Positions 14,951 through 22,052 of a stretch of 38,917 bases of DNA are shown here, one piece after another (positions within the stretch are counted from its first letter, which is position 1; every line of letters starts with the position of its first letter). The position numbers were made by a program, and so were the translations under genes. Below the pieces are notes generated by a model. That model ran no database searches. It was given only the letters and a program-made list of their open reading frames with translations, and was not told the DNA's origin. The stretch lies in assembly GCA_050262775.1 (NCBI GenBank), contig JBLNEO010000032.1, forward strand, positions 1 through 38,917, given 5' to 3'. This stretch comes from DATHTC01 sp050262775 (GTDB taxonomy: Bacteria > Actinomycetota > Thermoleophilia > Gaiellales > Gaiellaceae).

Positions 14951-15903
14951 TGCGCGAGCTCCTTCGTCCAGTACGAGAGGACGAGGTCGGCGCCCGCGCG
15001 GCGGATGGCGGTCAGCGACTCGAGCGCGGCCTGTCGCTCGTCGAGGTAGCCCGCTGCGGCGGCGGCCTTCACCATCGCGTACTCGCCCGAGACGTTGTAG
15101 GCGGCGACCGGCACGTCGAAGCGCCCGCGGACGGCGCGGATCACGTCGAGCGACGGCAGCGCCGGCTTCACCATCAGCGCGTCCGCGCCCTCGGCGAGAT
15201 CGAGCTCGCACTCGCGCACCGCCTCGCGGACGTTCGCCGCGTCCATCTGGTAGCCGCGACGGTCGCCGAAGCTCGGTGCCGATTCCGCCGCCTCGCGGAA
15301 GGGGCCGTAGAACGCCGAGGCGTACTTCGCCGCGTACGAGAGGATCGGCGTGCGCTCGTGTCCGTGCTCGTCGAGCGCCGTGCGGATCGCGCCGACGCGG
15401 CCGTCCATCATGTCGCTCGGCGCCACGACGTCGGCGCCGGCCTCGACGTGCGAGACCGCCGTGCGCGCGAGCAGCTCGATCGACTCGTCGTTCGCGATCT
15501 CCTCGCCGCGGAGGACGCCGCAGTGGCCGTGCGCCGTGTACTCGCACAGGCACACGTCGGTGATCAGGACGAGCCCGGGGAAGCGCGGGCGGAGCGCGCG
15601 GAGCGCGCGCTGGACGATGCCGTCCTCGTCCCACGCACCGGAGCCCAGCTCGTCCTTCTCCTCGGGGATCCCGAACAGGATCACGGCCGGGACGCCGAGG
15701 CGGACGAGCGACTCGACCTCCTCGCCGAGGTCGTCGACGGAGCGGCGGCCGAGCGGCGGCAGGCTCGCGTTCGGCTTCGTGTCCGGCCCGACGAACAGCG
15801 GCATCACGAAGCTGTCGAGGTCGAGCCGCGTCTCGCGCACGAGCGCGCGCAGCGCCGCCGTCCGCCGCAGGCGGCGAAGCCGCGTCACCGGAAAGCTGCT
15901 CAT
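14941..15903 (-). CDS. hemB: HemB, delta-aminolevulinic acid dehydratase (porphobilinogen synthase)
   Basis: Porphobilinogen synthase of 320 residues, condensing two 5-aminolevulinate molecules. Seen in sequence: RLRRLRRTAALRALVRET at the start, FVMPLFVGPD, the metal-site loop DVCLCEYTAHGHCGV with three cysteines in the zinc-binding arrangement, SDMMDGRVGAIR, the first Schiff-base lysine in SYAAKYASAFYGPFREA and the second in ALMVKPALP, then NVSGEYAM. The cysteine set predicts a zinc enzyme. The ATG at 15903 has TACCGT 6 nt upstream, so transcription probably begins at or next to the start codon. hemL follows with a 10-nt overlap. Confidence 0.97.
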   Translation of the reverse strand: MSSFPVTRLRRLRRTAALRALVRETRLDLDSFVMPLFVGPDTKPNASLPPLGRRSVDDLGEEVESLVRLGVPAVILFGIPEEKDELGSGAWDEDGIVQRALRALRPRFPGLVLITDVCLCEYTAHGHCGVLRGEEIANDESIELLARTAVSHVEAGADVVAPSDMMDGRVGAIRTALDEHGHERTPILSYAAKYASAFYGPFREAAESAPSFGDRRGYQMDAANVREAVRECELDLAEGADALMVKPALPSLDVIRAVRGRFDVPVAAYNVSGEYAMVKAAAAAGYLDERQAALESLTAIRRAGADLVLSYWTKELAQWL

Positions 15904-15909
15904 GCGGAC

Positions 15910-15915
15910 ACGGTA
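15910..15915 (-). promoter_or_regulatory. -10-like TACCGT before hemB
   Basis: TACCGT ends 6 nt before the ATG of hemB. The identical hexamer is found at the same distance before the M23-like gene at 19267, on the other strand. It would give a leaderless hemB-hemL transcript. Confidence 0.48.
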
Positions 15916-15926
15916 CCGCGGCCGCG

Positions 15927-17261
15927 TCAGGCGACGAGCCGCCGCGCCGCGGCGCGCGCGGCGACCGCGAAGACGAGACCGATCGCGGCAAGCCACGCGC
16001 TCTCGACGAGCACCGTCCGCCACGGGTCGAGGTCGTAGAGCGCCGCCGCGAAGAGGCGGACGGCGTGCGCGAACGGGAGCAGGTCGCTGAGCCAGCCCGC
16101 GGCCGGTGCCACCTCCCGCGGGACGAGTCCGAGGAAGACCACCGGCAGCACCACGAGCACCGCGACGAGCGACGCCGACCGCGCCTCCCGCGCGAGCGCG
16201 CCGACGAGCGCGCCGAGCGCGCCGACGCACGCGCCGACGAGGGCGACCGCGGCGGCGAGCAGCGGGAGCCGCGCCCACGGCTCGCCGCCCTCGACGCCGC
16301 CGAGCTCGATCGCGAGCCCGAACGCGAGCGCGATCGCCGTCCCGAGCGCGAGCGACACGACGGCGGCGAGCGCGGCCTTCGCGGCGACGAGCTGCCCGAG
16401 CGAGACGAGCCCGCGCGCGAGCCGCCCCGCGACGTTCTCGTCCCGCTCCGCCGCGAGCGACCCCGCGGCGAGCAGGAGCCCGAGGAGGGTCGTCACGAGC
16501 GCCAGCGCATACGCCTGCACCTGGGCGGAGAGCGCCCACGTGCGGCCGCGCTCGTCCGCCTGCACGAGCTCGATCGGGTGCGCGGTCGCCCGCAGCGCCG
16601 AGCCGGTCTCGCCGAGCGCGAGCCGAGCCGTCTGGACGAACGAGCGGATCCGGTCGAGGCGCGGGCCGCGGGGCAGCTCGTCGAGCAGCCGCTCCGTCTC
16701 GCGCAGGCCGAGCACGTCGAACCGCTGCCCCGCGAAGTCGCCGTTGCCGCCGTCGAGGATCAGGCGGACGTACTCGAGGTTCGCGTCGATGTACGCGTCC
16801 TGCAGCTCCCGGTTGAGCTGGTAGACGAGCGCCTGGACCTGCTGGGTCACCCGAGGCGCGAGGCCGCCGCGCGTCGTCTCGAGCCGCAGCTCCGGCGAGC
16901 GCACCATCGCGCGGAGCTCCGAGACGAAGCCGGCCGGGATCGTCACGACGGCGACGACACGCCCCGTGTCCAGCTGGCGGTGTGCCTCGTCGCGGTCGAG
17001 GCGCACGAGCTCGACCTCGCGCGACGCGCGGTCGATCGTCCGCTCCGGATGGAACGTCCGCCCGCCGATCTCGACCGTCCGCGGCAGCCCGTCCTCGTCC
17101 ACGAGCGCGACGCGGGGCTTCGCGTTCGCGTACTGCGCCACCAGGACGACGAGCGCTGCGATGAGGAGCGGGTAGGCGAGCAGGAGGCCGAGCAGGAGCG
17201 GCGACCGCCGCAGCACGCGCAGGTCCTTGCCGAGGAGCAGCCGGACGCGCGCGACGCTCAT
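15927..17261 (-). CDS. ABC-2-type exporter permease
   Basis: Permease of 444 residues in the ABC-2 architecture (Pfam ABC2_membrane_3-like): one N-terminal membrane helix (SPLLLGLLLAYPLLIAALVV), a large external domain of about 200 residues, then five or six C-terminal helices (for example YALALVTTLLGLLLAAGSL and LVAVLVVLPVVFLGLVP). The LAAERDENVAGRLARGLVS segment after the second helix is typical of NatB/YhgE-like permeases. The external domain contains helical heptad-like stretches around VQALVYQLNRELQDAYI. It pairs with the ATPase upstream, whose stop overlaps this ATG by 4 nt (ATGA). The substrate is unknown; the family exports drugs, ions, lipids or peptides. Confidence 0.88.
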   Translation of the reverse strand: MSVARVRLLLGKDLRVLRRSPLLLGLLLAYPLLIAALVVLVAQYANAKPRVALVDEDGLPRTVEIGGRTFHPERTIDRASREVELVRLDRDEAHRQLDTGRVVAVVTIPAGFVSELRAMVRSPELRLETTRGGLAPRVTQQVQALVYQLNRELQDAYIDANLEYVRLILDGGNGDFAGQRFDVLGLRETERLLDELPRGPRLDRIRSFVQTARLALGETGSALRATAHPIELVQADERGRTWALSAQVQAYALALVTTLLGLLLAAGSLAAERDENVAGRLARGLVSLGQLVAAKAALAAVVSLALGTAIALAFGLAIELGGVEGGEPWARLPLLAAAVALVGACVGALGALVGALAREARSASLVAVLVVLPVVFLGLVPREVAPAAGWLSDLLPFAHAVRLFAAALYDLDPWRTVLVESAWLAAIGLVFAVAARAAARRLVA

Positions 17262-17884
17262 TCCCAGACCTCGTCGGGGCCGACCTCGACGCCGTCCTTG
17301 AGCGCGACGACGCGGTCGGCGTGGCGCTCGACCTCCTCGAGGTTCTGCGTCGAGAAGACGACGGCGCCGCCCTCGCCGCGGACGCCGCCGACGACCTCCC
17401 AGAGGCGACGCCGGTGGCCGGGGTCGAGCGACGCCGTCGGCTCGTCGAGGAGGAGCGCGTGCGGCGCGCCGATCAGCGCCACGGCGACGTTGAGCCGCTG
17501 CCGGTTGCCGACCGAGAGCGTCGACGCCGGGACGTCGGGCGGCAGGTCGAAGGCGTCGAGCAGCGCCGCCGCCCCCGCCGGGTCGTCGCCCCCGAGGCGG
17601 GCGAACAGCTCGAGGTTCTCCCGCGGCGTGAGCCGCCCGTAGACGCCCGCGCGCTGCGGCACCCAGCCGACGCGGGTGTCGGCCGCCCACGCCACCGCCC
17701 CGGCAGAGGGCTCGACGGCGCCCGCGAGCAGGGACAGCAGCGTCGACTTGCCGGCGCCGTTCGGGCCGACGAGCGCGACGACCTCGCCGGGTCGCAGCTC
17801 GAAGTCGACGCCCGCGAGCGCCGGGCGCGCGCCGAACCGCCGCGCGAGCCCCGTCGCGCGGACGAGCGGCTCGTCCGCCGTCAC
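17258..17884 (-). CDS. ABC transporter ATP-binding protein
   Basis: A compact 208-residue ABC ATPase. Walker A is GPNGAGKSTLL (about residue 40), the Q-loop region VGWVPQRAGVYGRLTP, the signature LSVGNRQRLNVAVAL (LSVGN in place of the usual LSGGQ), Walker B HALLLDEPTASLDP and the switch region VVFSTQNLEEVER, where a glutamine (STQN) stands at the place of the usual switch histidine (STH). The deviant signature and missing H-loop histidine suggest slow or altered hydrolysis, as seen in one half of asymmetric transporters, but only one ATPase is encoded here. The GTG start overlaps the AI-2E stop by 4 nt and its own stop overlaps the permease start. Confidence 0.9.
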   Translation of the reverse strand: MTADEPLVRATGLARRFGARPALAGVDFELRPGEVVALVGPNGAGKSTLLSLLAGAVEPSAGAVAWAADTRVGWVPQRAGVYGRLTPRENLELFARLGGDDPAGAAALLDAFDLPPDVPASTLSVGNRQRLNVAVALIGAPHALLLDEPTASLDPGHRRRLWEVVGGVRGEGGAVVFSTQNLEEVERHADRVVALKDGVEVGPDEVWE

Positions 17885-19068
17885 CGCGCCGCCGCCGCCG
17901 GCGGCTGACTCAGCGCGTCCTCCGCCTCGTCCTCGTCCTCCCGCCGCCACGGCTCGAGGTGGATCCGGTCGGAGAAGAACTCCCACAGCGCGCGCCCGAC
18001 GGCGAGCGACGGCAGCGCGACGAGCGCCCCGGCGAGGCCGTAGACCTCGGCGCCGGCGAGCAGGCCGAAGATGACGAGCAGCGGATGGAGCCGGAGGGCC
18101 GTGCCCATCACGTTCGGGATCACGACATGGCCCTCGATCTGGTGGATCGCGAGGAAGAGCAGGAGGACCCAGACGAACGAGACCGGATCGACGACGAGCG
18201 CGTAGATCGCGGGCGGGATCGCGCCGAGCCAGGGTCCGACGTACGGGATCAGCTCGGTCACGGCGACGAACGCGCCGAAGACGAGGGCGTAGCGGTCGGC
18301 ACCGGGGACCCAGCCGAGCGTCCCGAGCACCCACATCCCGAGCCCGGCGCTCGCGCCGATGATCAGCGAGACGAGCAGCTGGCCGGTGACGTAGCCGCTG
18401 ACGGCCCGCGCCAACCGCGCCGTCAGCGGCGGGCCGCCGTCGGTCGGCGGAAACCGCCGGTCGACCACGCGCTCGAGCCGCGGCATGTCGAGCAGCATGT
18501 ACACGGAGACGACGACGATCAGGACGAGCGAGAAGAGGAGCGTCGCGATCGAGATCGCGGCACCCTCGAGGACGTCGAGGGCACGCTGCGACCACCGGCT
18601 GACGTCGTTCGCCCCGAACTGGTCGAGCCAGCGCTGCGTGCTCTCCTCCACCTGGATGCGCTCGAGACCGTGGTCGTCGAGCCAGCCCTGGAGGCGGTCG
18701 ACGTCGTTCTCGGCGCCGGTGCGGCCCGTCCGTCCGTCGGTGTTCGTAACGTAGGCGTCGATGCGGTCCACCGTCGAGGTGGTCCGGTCGACGAGCACGG
18801 TCGCGAGCCCGACGACGGCGATGGCAACGACAGCCGCGAAGCCGAGGTACACGACCGCGACCGCGAGGCCGCGAGGGACGCGGACCCTCGGGATCGCCTG
18901 CACGCGACGCACGAGCGGGTTCAGGAGCAGCCCGACGAGCGCGGCGACGAGGAAGACGAACACCGCGTGACGGACCGCCCCCGCCACCGCCCACGCGAGC
19001 AGCAGCAGGAGCGGCAGGCCCACCAGCTGGATCCACCGCGGGATCTCGATCCGCGCGCGCGGCGGCAT
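17881..19068 (-). CDS. AI-2E-family (TqsA/PerM-like) transporter
   Basis: Membrane protein of 395 residues in the AI-2E transporter family (PF01594), whose members export autoinducer-2 or act as sodium/proton antiporters. It has an N-terminal hydrophobic pair (LVGLPLLLLLAWAVAGAV and FVFLVAALVGLLLNPLVRRV), a helix-rich extracellular stretch with a long predicted coil (about 110-185), then the conserved C-terminal half: SGYVTGQLLVSLIIGASAGL, FGAFVAVTELIPYVGPWLGA, HQIEGHVVIPNVMG and LVIFGLLAGAEVYGLAGAL. The ATG at 19068 is chosen because TACGCT lies 7 nt upstream; an in-frame GTG at 19161 would add about 31 low-complexity residues. The gene is coupled to an ABC ATPase, which is an unusual partner. 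Confidence 0.88.
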   Translation of the reverse strand: MPPRARIEIPRWIQLVGLPLLLLLAWAVAGAVRHAVFVFLVAALVGLLLNPLVRRVQAIPRVRVPRGLAVAVVYLGFAAVVAIAVVGLATVLVDRTTSTVDRIDAYVTNTDGRTGRTGAENDVDRLQGWLDDHGLERIQVEESTQRWLDQFGANDVSRWSQRALDVLEGAAISIATLLFSLVLIVVVSVYMLLDMPRLERVVDRRFPPTDGGPPLTARLARAVSGYVTGQLLVSLIIGASAGLGMWVLGTLGWVPGADRYALVFGAFVAVTELIPYVGPWLGAIPPAIYALVVDPVSFVWVLLLFLAIHQIEGHVVIPNVMGTALRLHPLLVIFGLLAGAEVYGLAGALVALPSLAVGRALWEFFSDRIHLEPWRREDEDEAEDALSQPPAAAAR

Positions 19069-19075
19069 CCGCCCC

Positions 19076-19081
19076 AGCGTA
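19076..19081 (-). promoter_or_regulatory. -10-like TACGCT before the AI-2E gene
   Basis: TACGCT ends 7 nt before the ATG at 19068, with a CTGAGC hexamer 16 nt further upstream as a possible -35. Leaderless transcription of the AI-2E/ABC unit is the simplest reading. Confidence 0.42.
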
Positions 19082-19230
19082 CCGCCGTCGCCCGCGCGCT
19101 CAGGCCCGACGACTGGGACTGGTCGGGGTGGACGGACGGCAGCCTGGCGCTCGATCGTCACGAACTCTCCGACCGAGGCGGCTTGCGCTCAGGGGATTCC
19201 CTGTCACAATCTCCGGCGCGCCCGACCAGG

Positions 19231-19259
19231 TTGAACGCCGTGAAGTCCTCCGCTACCGT
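19231..19259 (+). promoter_or_regulatory. Promoter TTGAAC-17-TACCGT before the M23-like gene
   Basis: TTGAAC (19231-19236) and TACCGT (19254-19259) are separated by exactly 17 nt and the ATG lies 7 nt after the second hexamer, so transcription should begin at the A of the start codon. It is the best-formed promoter in the window. The remainder of this roughly 200-bp divergent intergenic region contains nothing else I can assign. Confidence 0.55.
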
Positions 19260-19266
19260 GCCCCAC

Positions 19267-20046
19267 ATGCCGTCTCGCCCAGCGCCGGGGCACCGTTCGC
19301 GTGCCCGCCGGCGGAAGGCCCACGCAGCCGGGCGGGCCCGCCGCTTCGTCGGGCTCGCGTTCGTCGCCGTCGTCGTCGTCACGACGCTGCTGCTGACCGC
19401 GTTCGGCTCCGCGGCCCAGGAGCGGACCGCCGCCGCCGCGCCCGCGGCCCCGGCCGGCCTCGTCCCCTCGAGCCCGATCCCGCAGGTGGTGGCGCAGGTG
19501 GGCGAGCTGCGGCTCGACCTCCCCGTGTCGCAGCAGCAGGTGACCGCGGTCGGCTACTACGGCTCGGGCGACGGCGCGCTCGCACTCGCGCCGCTCGGGC
19601 GCCAGGGGAACCGCGGGCGCCTCGGACGGCTGCTCGACCGGATCCTCGGCCGCAGCGGCGACGGGCTCGTCTGGTACCGGCTCCGCGGCGGCACCGACGC
19701 GTCGACCTCCGCGCTCGCCGTCGGCGCGCCGCCGGGCGCCGACGTGTTCTCCCCCGTCGACGGAACGATCGTCGGGATCAGCGACTACGTGATCGACGGG
19801 CGCAGCTACGGCGTGCGGGTCGACGTGCAGCCGTCGTCGGCGCCGTCGCTCGTCGTCTCGATCAGCCGGATCGAGGCCGACCCGGCGCTGACCGTCGGCA
19901 CCGCCGTCGTCGCCGCCACGCACCGCCTCGGCCGCGTGCTCGACCTCTCGGGCGTCGAGTCGATGTCGCTCGCCGAGCACACGCAGGACGCGGGCAACCA
20001 CGTGACCATCCAGGTCCGCCCCGCCGCGACCCTCTCGCTCAACTGA
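19267..20046 (+). CDS. Exported M23-peptidase-like protein lacking clear catalytic motifs
   Basis: A 259-residue exported protein. A basic arginine-rich N-terminus (about 30 residues) leads into one hydrophobic segment (FVGLAFVAVVVVTTLLLTAF), then an alanine/proline linker. The C-terminal half resembles the beta-barrel of M23 (LytM-type) proteins: LAVGAPPGADVFSPVDGTIVGISDYVIDG (about 150-178, core FSPVDGTIVG) and a final beta segment NHVTIQV. The zinc motifs HxxxD and HxH are not evident, so it may be a non-catalytic activator or wall-binding protein. The ATG is set by the promoter 7 nt upstream. The gene is coupled to the phosphoesterase downstream by a CTGA overlap. Confidence 0.7.
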   Translation: MPSRPAPGHRSRARRRKAHAAGRARRFVGLAFVAVVVVTTLLLTAFGSAAQERTAAAAPAAPAGLVPSSPIPQVVAQVGELRLDLPVSQQQVTAVGYYGSGDGALALAPLGRQGNRGRLGRLLDRILGRSGDGLVWYRLRGGTDASTSALAVGAPPGADVFSPVDGTIVGISDYVIDGRSYGVRVDVQPSSAPSLVVSISRIEADPALTVGTAVVAATHRLGRVLDLSGVESMSLAEHTQDAGNHVTIQVRPAATLSLN

Positions 20047-20822
20047 GAATCCTCTTCGTGGGGGACGTGTTCGGCGGACCCGGCCGCCGGGCGCTCGAGG
20101 AGCGCCTGCGCGGGCTCCGCGACGAGCTCGACCTGGACTTCGTGATCGTCAACGGCGAGAACGCGGCCGACGGCCGCGGGATCACGCCCAAGCTGGCCGA
20201 CCGCATCCTGGCGGCGGGCGCCGACGTGATCACGCTCGGGAACCACACCTGGGCGCGCCGCGAGCTCGCGCCCTACCTCGCCGGGACCGAGCGGGTCATC
20301 CGCCCCGCGAACTTCGCCGCCGCCGCGCCCGGCCGCGGCCTCGTGGTCGCGCCGGCACGTGACGGGACGCCGGTCGCGGTGATCAACCTGATGGGGACGC
20401 TGTTCCTCGACGTCGCGCACTCCCCGTGGGAGCTCGTCGACGGGCTCGTGGAGGAGGCGAAGCGGCAGGCGCAGGTCGTGATCGTCGACATCCACGCGGA
20501 GGCGACGAGCGAGAAGGTGGCGATGGCGCGGTGGCTCGACGGGCGCGTCACCGCGGTGCTCGGGACGCACACGCACGTGCAGACGAACGACGCGCGGATC
20601 CAGCCGGGCGGGACGGCGGCGCTGTCCGACGTCGGGATGACCGGGCCGCACGACTCGGTGATCGGCGTCGAGGCGGAGCTGATCCTCCGGCGGCTCCGGA
20701 CGGGGATGCCCGTGCGCTTCGAGCCTGCGTCGGGCGACGTCCGCATCGAGGGCGCCCTCCTCGAGTGCGATCCGCCGACGGGCCGCGCCACCTCGCTCGA
20801 GACCTACCGCCTCGCGGTGTAG
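20043..20822 (+). CDS. YmdB-type metallophosphoesterase (TIGR00282 family), CTG start
   Basis: A 259-residue calcineurin-like phosphoesterase of the YmdB/TIGR00282 family, which hydrolyses cyclic nucleotides such as 2',3'-cAMP and affects biofilm and motility choices in Bacillus. Metal-site motifs are intact: FVGDVFGGPGRR (D8), VIVNGENAADGRGIT (E39, N40), ITLGNHTW (N67, H68), VVIVDIHAEATSEK and LGTHTHVQTND. Family members begin directly with the first beta strand (M-R/K-I-L-F-x-G-D). Here that strand is preceded by CTG at 20043, whose last two bases form the stop of the upstream gene (CTGA). The next in-frame GTG would delete strand one. I therefore call a CTG start, which is rare. The stop lies 3 bp from the convergent glycosyltransferase. 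Confidence 0.88.
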   Translation: MRILFVGDVFGGPGRRALEERLRGLRDELDLDFVIVNGENAADGRGITPKLADRILAAGADVITLGNHTWARRELAPYLAGTERVIRPANFAAAAPGRGLVVAPARDGTPVAVINLMGTLFLDVAHSPWELVDGLVEEAKRQAQVVIVDIHAEATSEKVAMARWLDGRVTAVLGTHTHVQTNDARIQPGGTAALSDVGMTGPHDSVIGVEAELILRRLRTGMPVRFEPASGDVRIEGALLECDPPTGRATSLETYRLAV

Positions 20823-20825
20823 ACC

Positions 20826-22052
20826 TCAGGCACGCGGACGTCGTTCGGCGTCCGACGCCGGGAGGACCAGCGTCACGAGGAGCGCGACGAGGACGAGGTC
20901 GCGTGCGAGCACGACGAGCGCGAGCCCGCGGTCGTGCCCCAGCGCGTAGTCCCAGTACCGCGTCGGGAACCAGAGCTGCGTCAGCACGAGCGCCGCCGCG
21001 AGCAGGACCGACGCTCGCAGGCCGCGACGCCCCGCGACGAGCGGCACGAGGGGGACGAGCCAGACGAGGAACTGCGGCGAGAGCACCTTGCCGAGCGCGA
21101 CGGCCGCGACGACGGCGGCGGCCGACAGCCGCACGAGCCGCTCGGGCTCCGCCGGCCCGCGCACGGCTGCGACCCAGATCGACACGAGCGCGCCGAGCAT
21201 CGCCGCCGTCGTCGCGAACGCCGCCGCGTCGCCGAGTCCGCCGCCGACGTTCTGGGAGCCGTGGCTCTGGTCCAGCGACACGTCGGCGCCTGCGGCGACG
21301 AGGGCGGCGGCGGCGAGGCTCTCGATCTGGAGCGGGCGCTCGAGCTGCCGCTCGACGCTCTCCCGCACGCCCTCGGGCGCGACGACGAGGAAGGGCAGAA
21401 CGCACGCGGCGACGACGGCCGCGAAGACGGCGCCGCAGAGGATCGCCTCGCTGCGTCCGCGGCGGCGCCACACCCACGCCGCGGCGATCGGCACGAGCAC
21501 GACCGGGTACGCCTTCGCCGCCGCCGCGGCGCCGAGGACACCCGCCCCGAGCCGGTCGCGCCCTCGGACGAAGGCGAGCATCGCCCCCGCCGTCAGCGCC
21601 GCGGGCCAGAGGTCGTACCGGGTCAGCACGACCGAGCCGAGGAGCAGCGGCGCCAGGCCCACGAGCGCGAGCGCGGCGGCGAGCTGCGGCGTCGGCGCCC
21701 CGAGCGCGGCGAGCGCGAGCCCGACGAGGACGACGAGCGCGAGCCCGCACGCGAGCATCAGCAGGTCGAACGCGACCTCGTACCGCGACTGCGACGCGTC
21801 CGCGCCGACGACGAGCGACGGGAGGACGAAGGCCGGCAGCGCGAGCGGCGGGTACTCGGGGACGAAGGCGCGGTAGGGCACCTCGCCGCGGACGATCGCG
21901 TCGCCGTAGCGCTCGTACACGCCGGTGTCGACGAGCTCCCCGCGCTGCCACCGCCCCGTGTGGAGCAGCGCCCACGAGAGGAGGAACGCCGAGAGGCCGA
22001 GCAGGAGCGCGAGCGCGACGCCCGTGCGGTCAGCCGGCCGCGACGAGCGCAC
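20826..22052 (-). CDS. Membrane glycosyltransferase, GT87/DUF2029-like
   Basis: A polytopic membrane protein of about 408 residues with around ten hydrophobic helices, matching the DUF2029/GT87 polyprenyl-phosphate-mannose-dependent transferase group. Landmarks: the first extracytoplasmic loop with DTGVYERYGDAIVRGEVPYRAFVPEYPP (residues about 41-68, core aspartate before VYERYGDA), VLTRYDLWPAAL, AAAAKAYPVVLVP and GKVLSPQFLVWLVPLVP; the last is typical of GT87. Such enzymes add mannose or arabinose to lipoglycans or wall polymers. Start: GTG 22052 gives a 23-nt overlap with the upstream gene; a further ATG at 22094 would add a strongly basic extension. It belongs to one unit with the next two upstream genes. 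Confidence 0.82.
   Translation of the reverse strand: MRSSRPADRTGVALALLLGLSAFLLSWALLHTGRWQRGELVDTGVYERYGDAIVRGEVPYRAFVPEYPPLALPAFVLPSLVVGADASQSRYEVAFDLLMLACGLALVVLVGLALAALGAPTPQLAAALALVGLAPLLLGSVVLTRYDLWPAALTAGAMLAFVRGRDRLGAGVLGAAAAAKAYPVVLVPIAAAWVWRRRGRSEAILCGAVFAAVVAACVLPFLVVAPEGVRESVERQLERPLQIESLAAAALVAAGADVSLDQSHGSQNVGGGLGDAAAFATTAAMLGALVSIWVAAVRGPAEPERLVRLSAAAVVAAVALGKVLSPQFLVWLVPLVPLVAGRRGLRASVLLAAALVLTQLWFPTRYWDYALGHDRGLALVVLARDLVLVALLVTLVLPASDAERRPRA

Noticed and set aside
20823..20825. Terminator between the convergent phosphoesterase and glycosyltransferase genes
   Set aside because: Only 3 bp separate the stops and I found no convincing inverted repeat there.
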